Positions 62,374 to 64,000 of a stretch of 64,000 nucleotides of DNA are shown here, piece by piece. A program made the translations under genes and the position numbers. The stretch lies in assembly GCF_000023025.1 (NCBI RefSeq), contig NC_012997.1, positions 4,399,125 to 4,463,124 on the forward strand, written 5' to 3'. How positions within the stretch are numbered: position 1 is the first letter of the stretch; every line of letters starts with the position of its first letter. Below the pieces are notes generated by a model. That model saw only the letters and a program-made list of their open reading frames with translations, searched no databases and had not been told where the DNA came from. Source of the DNA: Teredinibacter turnerae T7901 (lineage in GTDB: Bacteria; Pseudomonadota; Gammaproteobacteria; Pseudomonadales; Cellvibrionaceae).

Positions 62374-64000
62374 TTAGAGCGGTAGCCAGCAGGTGAAGCA
62401 GGAGCCTTCACCATATTCACTGAAAACGGATAGTCGGCCGCCATGCAGATTGACCAGTTCCTCCGCCAGAGCCAGGCCCAAACCCGTTCCCACTTCGCTG
62501 GAATGTGAGGGCTCGTCCAGCTGTTCGTAGCGACGGAAGACCCGATCAATATCCTCTGGCTTAATACCCACACCAGTATCAACAACGTCAATCGCAACGC
62601 CTTCGTGCCCCTCGCGGGATTCGCGCCTGGAGCTTATGGAGATACCGCCGGTAGACGTGTATTTAATTCCATTGGATACCAGGTTCAAAAGGACCTGCGC
62701 CAACCGCTTTTGATCAGCGAAAACATTGGCAACCTCAACCATTTTCAATTCAAGCGTAAGACCTTTACTTTCAGCCAAAGGTGTCAGTGAGGTCACCGTC
62801 TCATCGAGCAGAGTTTTCAGGCTGACCCATTCACGATCTATTGACATCTTGCCCGCTTCTACCTTGGACAGATCGAGAATATCGTTTATCAGATTTAACA
62901 GATGCCGACCATTGCGTTCAATCACCTCAAGTGAACGATACGATTTCGGATCTTTGCTTTGATTAAGATTTTTAAGCAATCGAACACTAAAGCCGATAAT
63001 AGAATTGAGTGGCGTTCTTAGCTCATGTGACATACTCGCTAAAAACAAAGACTTTGCAGAGTTGGCATGCCGCGCGTCGTCCAGCGCCTGCGTTAACTCT
63101 TGCGTCTTTTTTCTCACCTCTTTTTCGACGATCAAATTCCTGTTCATGATGAACACCATAAACAGACCTATCAATATAACGACTACTGAACCGCTAATAA
63201 GCTCAAGCCACAATACCAGTGTTTCGTAGCTATAAATAAACTGGTTAGTAGGAGAAAAATCCAACTGCCAGGCTCGCTCTCCGAGACGAAAAGTTTCACG
63301 ATTGGTGAAGCGCGCACTCGGTTCGCTGCGCTGGTAAAACGTGATTTTATCGCGCCCGCTCACGTCACTAAGGGCAAACACAATTTGCTCGGTCACGACG
63401 TCGTGCAGTGCGGCCCCGACCAACGCGTCAGCATAGTAAAAAGTTGCGATAATCCCGGTAAATTTATTATTTTTGTCCTGCACTGGTACAGCTATGAAGA
63501 AGGTATAACCTTTACGGTCATCTAAACCTTGCGCAAGCGGGCTACTCATAGAAAAATCGCCTGCACGCCAGGCGAAATCAATTGTATCTTTGCTTTTTTT
63601 ATCACGGTACAAATCGTAGCCGAGCGCACTTGCATGATATTCGAGTGGAAAGATGTAGGTTACCGGAAAATAAAAATCCCTTTCTTTTGAAGGCATCTGA
63701 TCATCCGGCGAAAGTTGGTCGCGAATCAGAAAATCTTCACCTAACATCTTAGTTATCGCCGCCTCAAAATCGTTTCGGCCCGCAGTTTCCACAACAGGTA
63801 CCCAGGCCATGGCCGCAGAGTGCTGCATACCGCGCATTGCATCTGCTGCAAAACGCTGAAATTTTGCGTTATCGATCATTTCAATATTGCGGAACAAAGC
63901 TGCCAGGGTACGCGAAGCCTGCATAACACTCTGAAATTGTTTTTGCAGCAACGCTTGCAGACTAGCGGATTTTTCCTGGAGCAAGCGGTCAACTTTGTCC
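62374..64000 (-). CDS. CHASE-type sensor histidine kinase, N-terminus outside window
   Basis: The frame is open past the right edge, so the 5' end is missing. The visible part has a CHASE-like extracellular sensor (MASRTLAALFRNIEMIDNAKFQRFAADAMRGM and GYTFFIAVPVQDKNNKFTGIIA), a membrane helix (LVLWLELISGSVVVILIGLFMVFIM), HisKA with the phosphorylated His in SMSHELRTPLN, and a HATPase_c with N-box, DTGVGI and GTGLGL. There is no receiver domain at the C-terminus, so a partner response regulator is needed. It precedes the cyd operon with a 267-base gap on the same strand; whether it controls it is unknown. Confidence 0.92.
   Translation of the reverse strand, partial: DKVDRLLQEKSASLQALLQKQFQSVMQASRTLAALFRNIEMIDNAKFQRFAADAMRGMQHSAAMAWVPVVETAGRNDFEAAITKMLGEDFLIRDQLSPDDQMPSKERDFYFPVTYIFPLEYHASALGYDLYRDKKSKDTIDFAWRAGDFSMSSPLAQGLDDRKGYTFFIAVPVQDKNNKFTGIIATFYYADALVGAALHDVVTEQIVFALSDVSGRDKITFYQRSEPSARFTNRETFRLGERAWQLDFSPTNQFIYSYETLVLWLELISGSVVVILIGLFMVFIMNRNLIVEKEVRKKTQELTQALDDARHANSAKSLFLASMSHELRTPLNSIIGFSVRLLKNLNQSKDPKSYRSLEVIERNGRHLLNLINDILDLSKVEAGKMSIDREWVSLKTLLDETVTSLTPLAESKGLTLELKMVEVANVFADQKRLAQVLLNLVSNGIKYTSTGGISISSRRESREGHEGVAIDVVDTGVGIKPEDIDRVFRRYEQLDEPSHSSEVGTGLGLALAEELVNLHGGRLSVFSEYGEGSCFTCWLPL

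Overview
The window reads as a chromosome segment of a marine, polysaccharide-degrading gammaproteobacterium of the Cellvibrionales type (Teredinibacter, Saccharophagus and Cellvibrio relatives; Teredinibacter-like is my best guess). The main clues are long poly-serine linkers in secreted cellulases, CBM2 modules, GH6/GH9/GH16 enzymes with lipoprotein or signal peptides, an NhaD-type sodium/proton antiporter, a sodium:alanine-type symporter and an ectoine-degradation operon. This assignment is inference from gene content only. No rRNA, tRNA, CRISPR array, insertion sequence or complete prophage was seen.

Layout. 0-3.3 kb: the tail of rsmE, a lipoprotein with an HELAH metal site, a GNAT, a tiny glycine-rich protein and pflA. 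3.5-8.2 kb: a translationally coupled pair, a BLUF blue-light receptor and a 1416-residue CheB-CheR-PAS-GGDEF-EAL protein. 8.5-13 kb: threonine aldolase, a CBM2/ricin-lectin/GH16 glucanase and an AGCS symporter. 13.5-15 kb: an isolated endolysin-holin cassette. 15.4-18.5 kb: an acyltransferase, a GNAT and a class C beta-lactamase-fold hydrolase. 18.5-20.2 kb: a poly-serine GH6 lipoprotein. 20.5-24.8 kb: small accessory genes, including a yeast-type cytosine deaminase coupled to a three-helix membrane protein that resembles Pycsar effectors.

25-30.2 kb: four tightly packed genes (doeB2, doeD, doeA, doeC) that together convert ectoine to aspartate. 30.7-37.4 kb: YceI, a GFA-fold protein, a small lipoprotein, typA, cysK and nhaD. 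38.3-41.3 kb: an unrecognised two-gene operon, a lipoprotein with a single CxxCH close to its C-terminus and a 578-residue partner without a signal peptide. 41.6-46.5 kb: a GH9-CBM3c-polySer-CBM2 cellulase divergent from a Tat/lipoprotein PhoD phosphatase. 46.6-50.6 kb: a LysR/SDR divergent pair, an ABC exporter and a CPXCG protein. 50.7-54.1 kb: a TonB-dependent siderophore receptor and a PepSY membrane protein divergent around a Fur-like box. 54.1-64 kb: a solute-binding/cache sensor protein, then the operon cydA-cydB-cydX-cydD-cydC plus an AhpD-like gene, preceded by a near-consensus Anr/FNR box and a CHASE-type histidine kinase that runs off the window.

Taken together the region combines plant-polysaccharide attack, compatible-solute catabolism, iron uptake, micro-oxic respiration and signalling. 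The best candidates for undescribed biology are the BLUF/CheB-CheR-c-di-GMP pair, the CxxCH-lipoprotein pair at 38-41 kb and the deaminase/membrane-protein pair at 22-23 kb.
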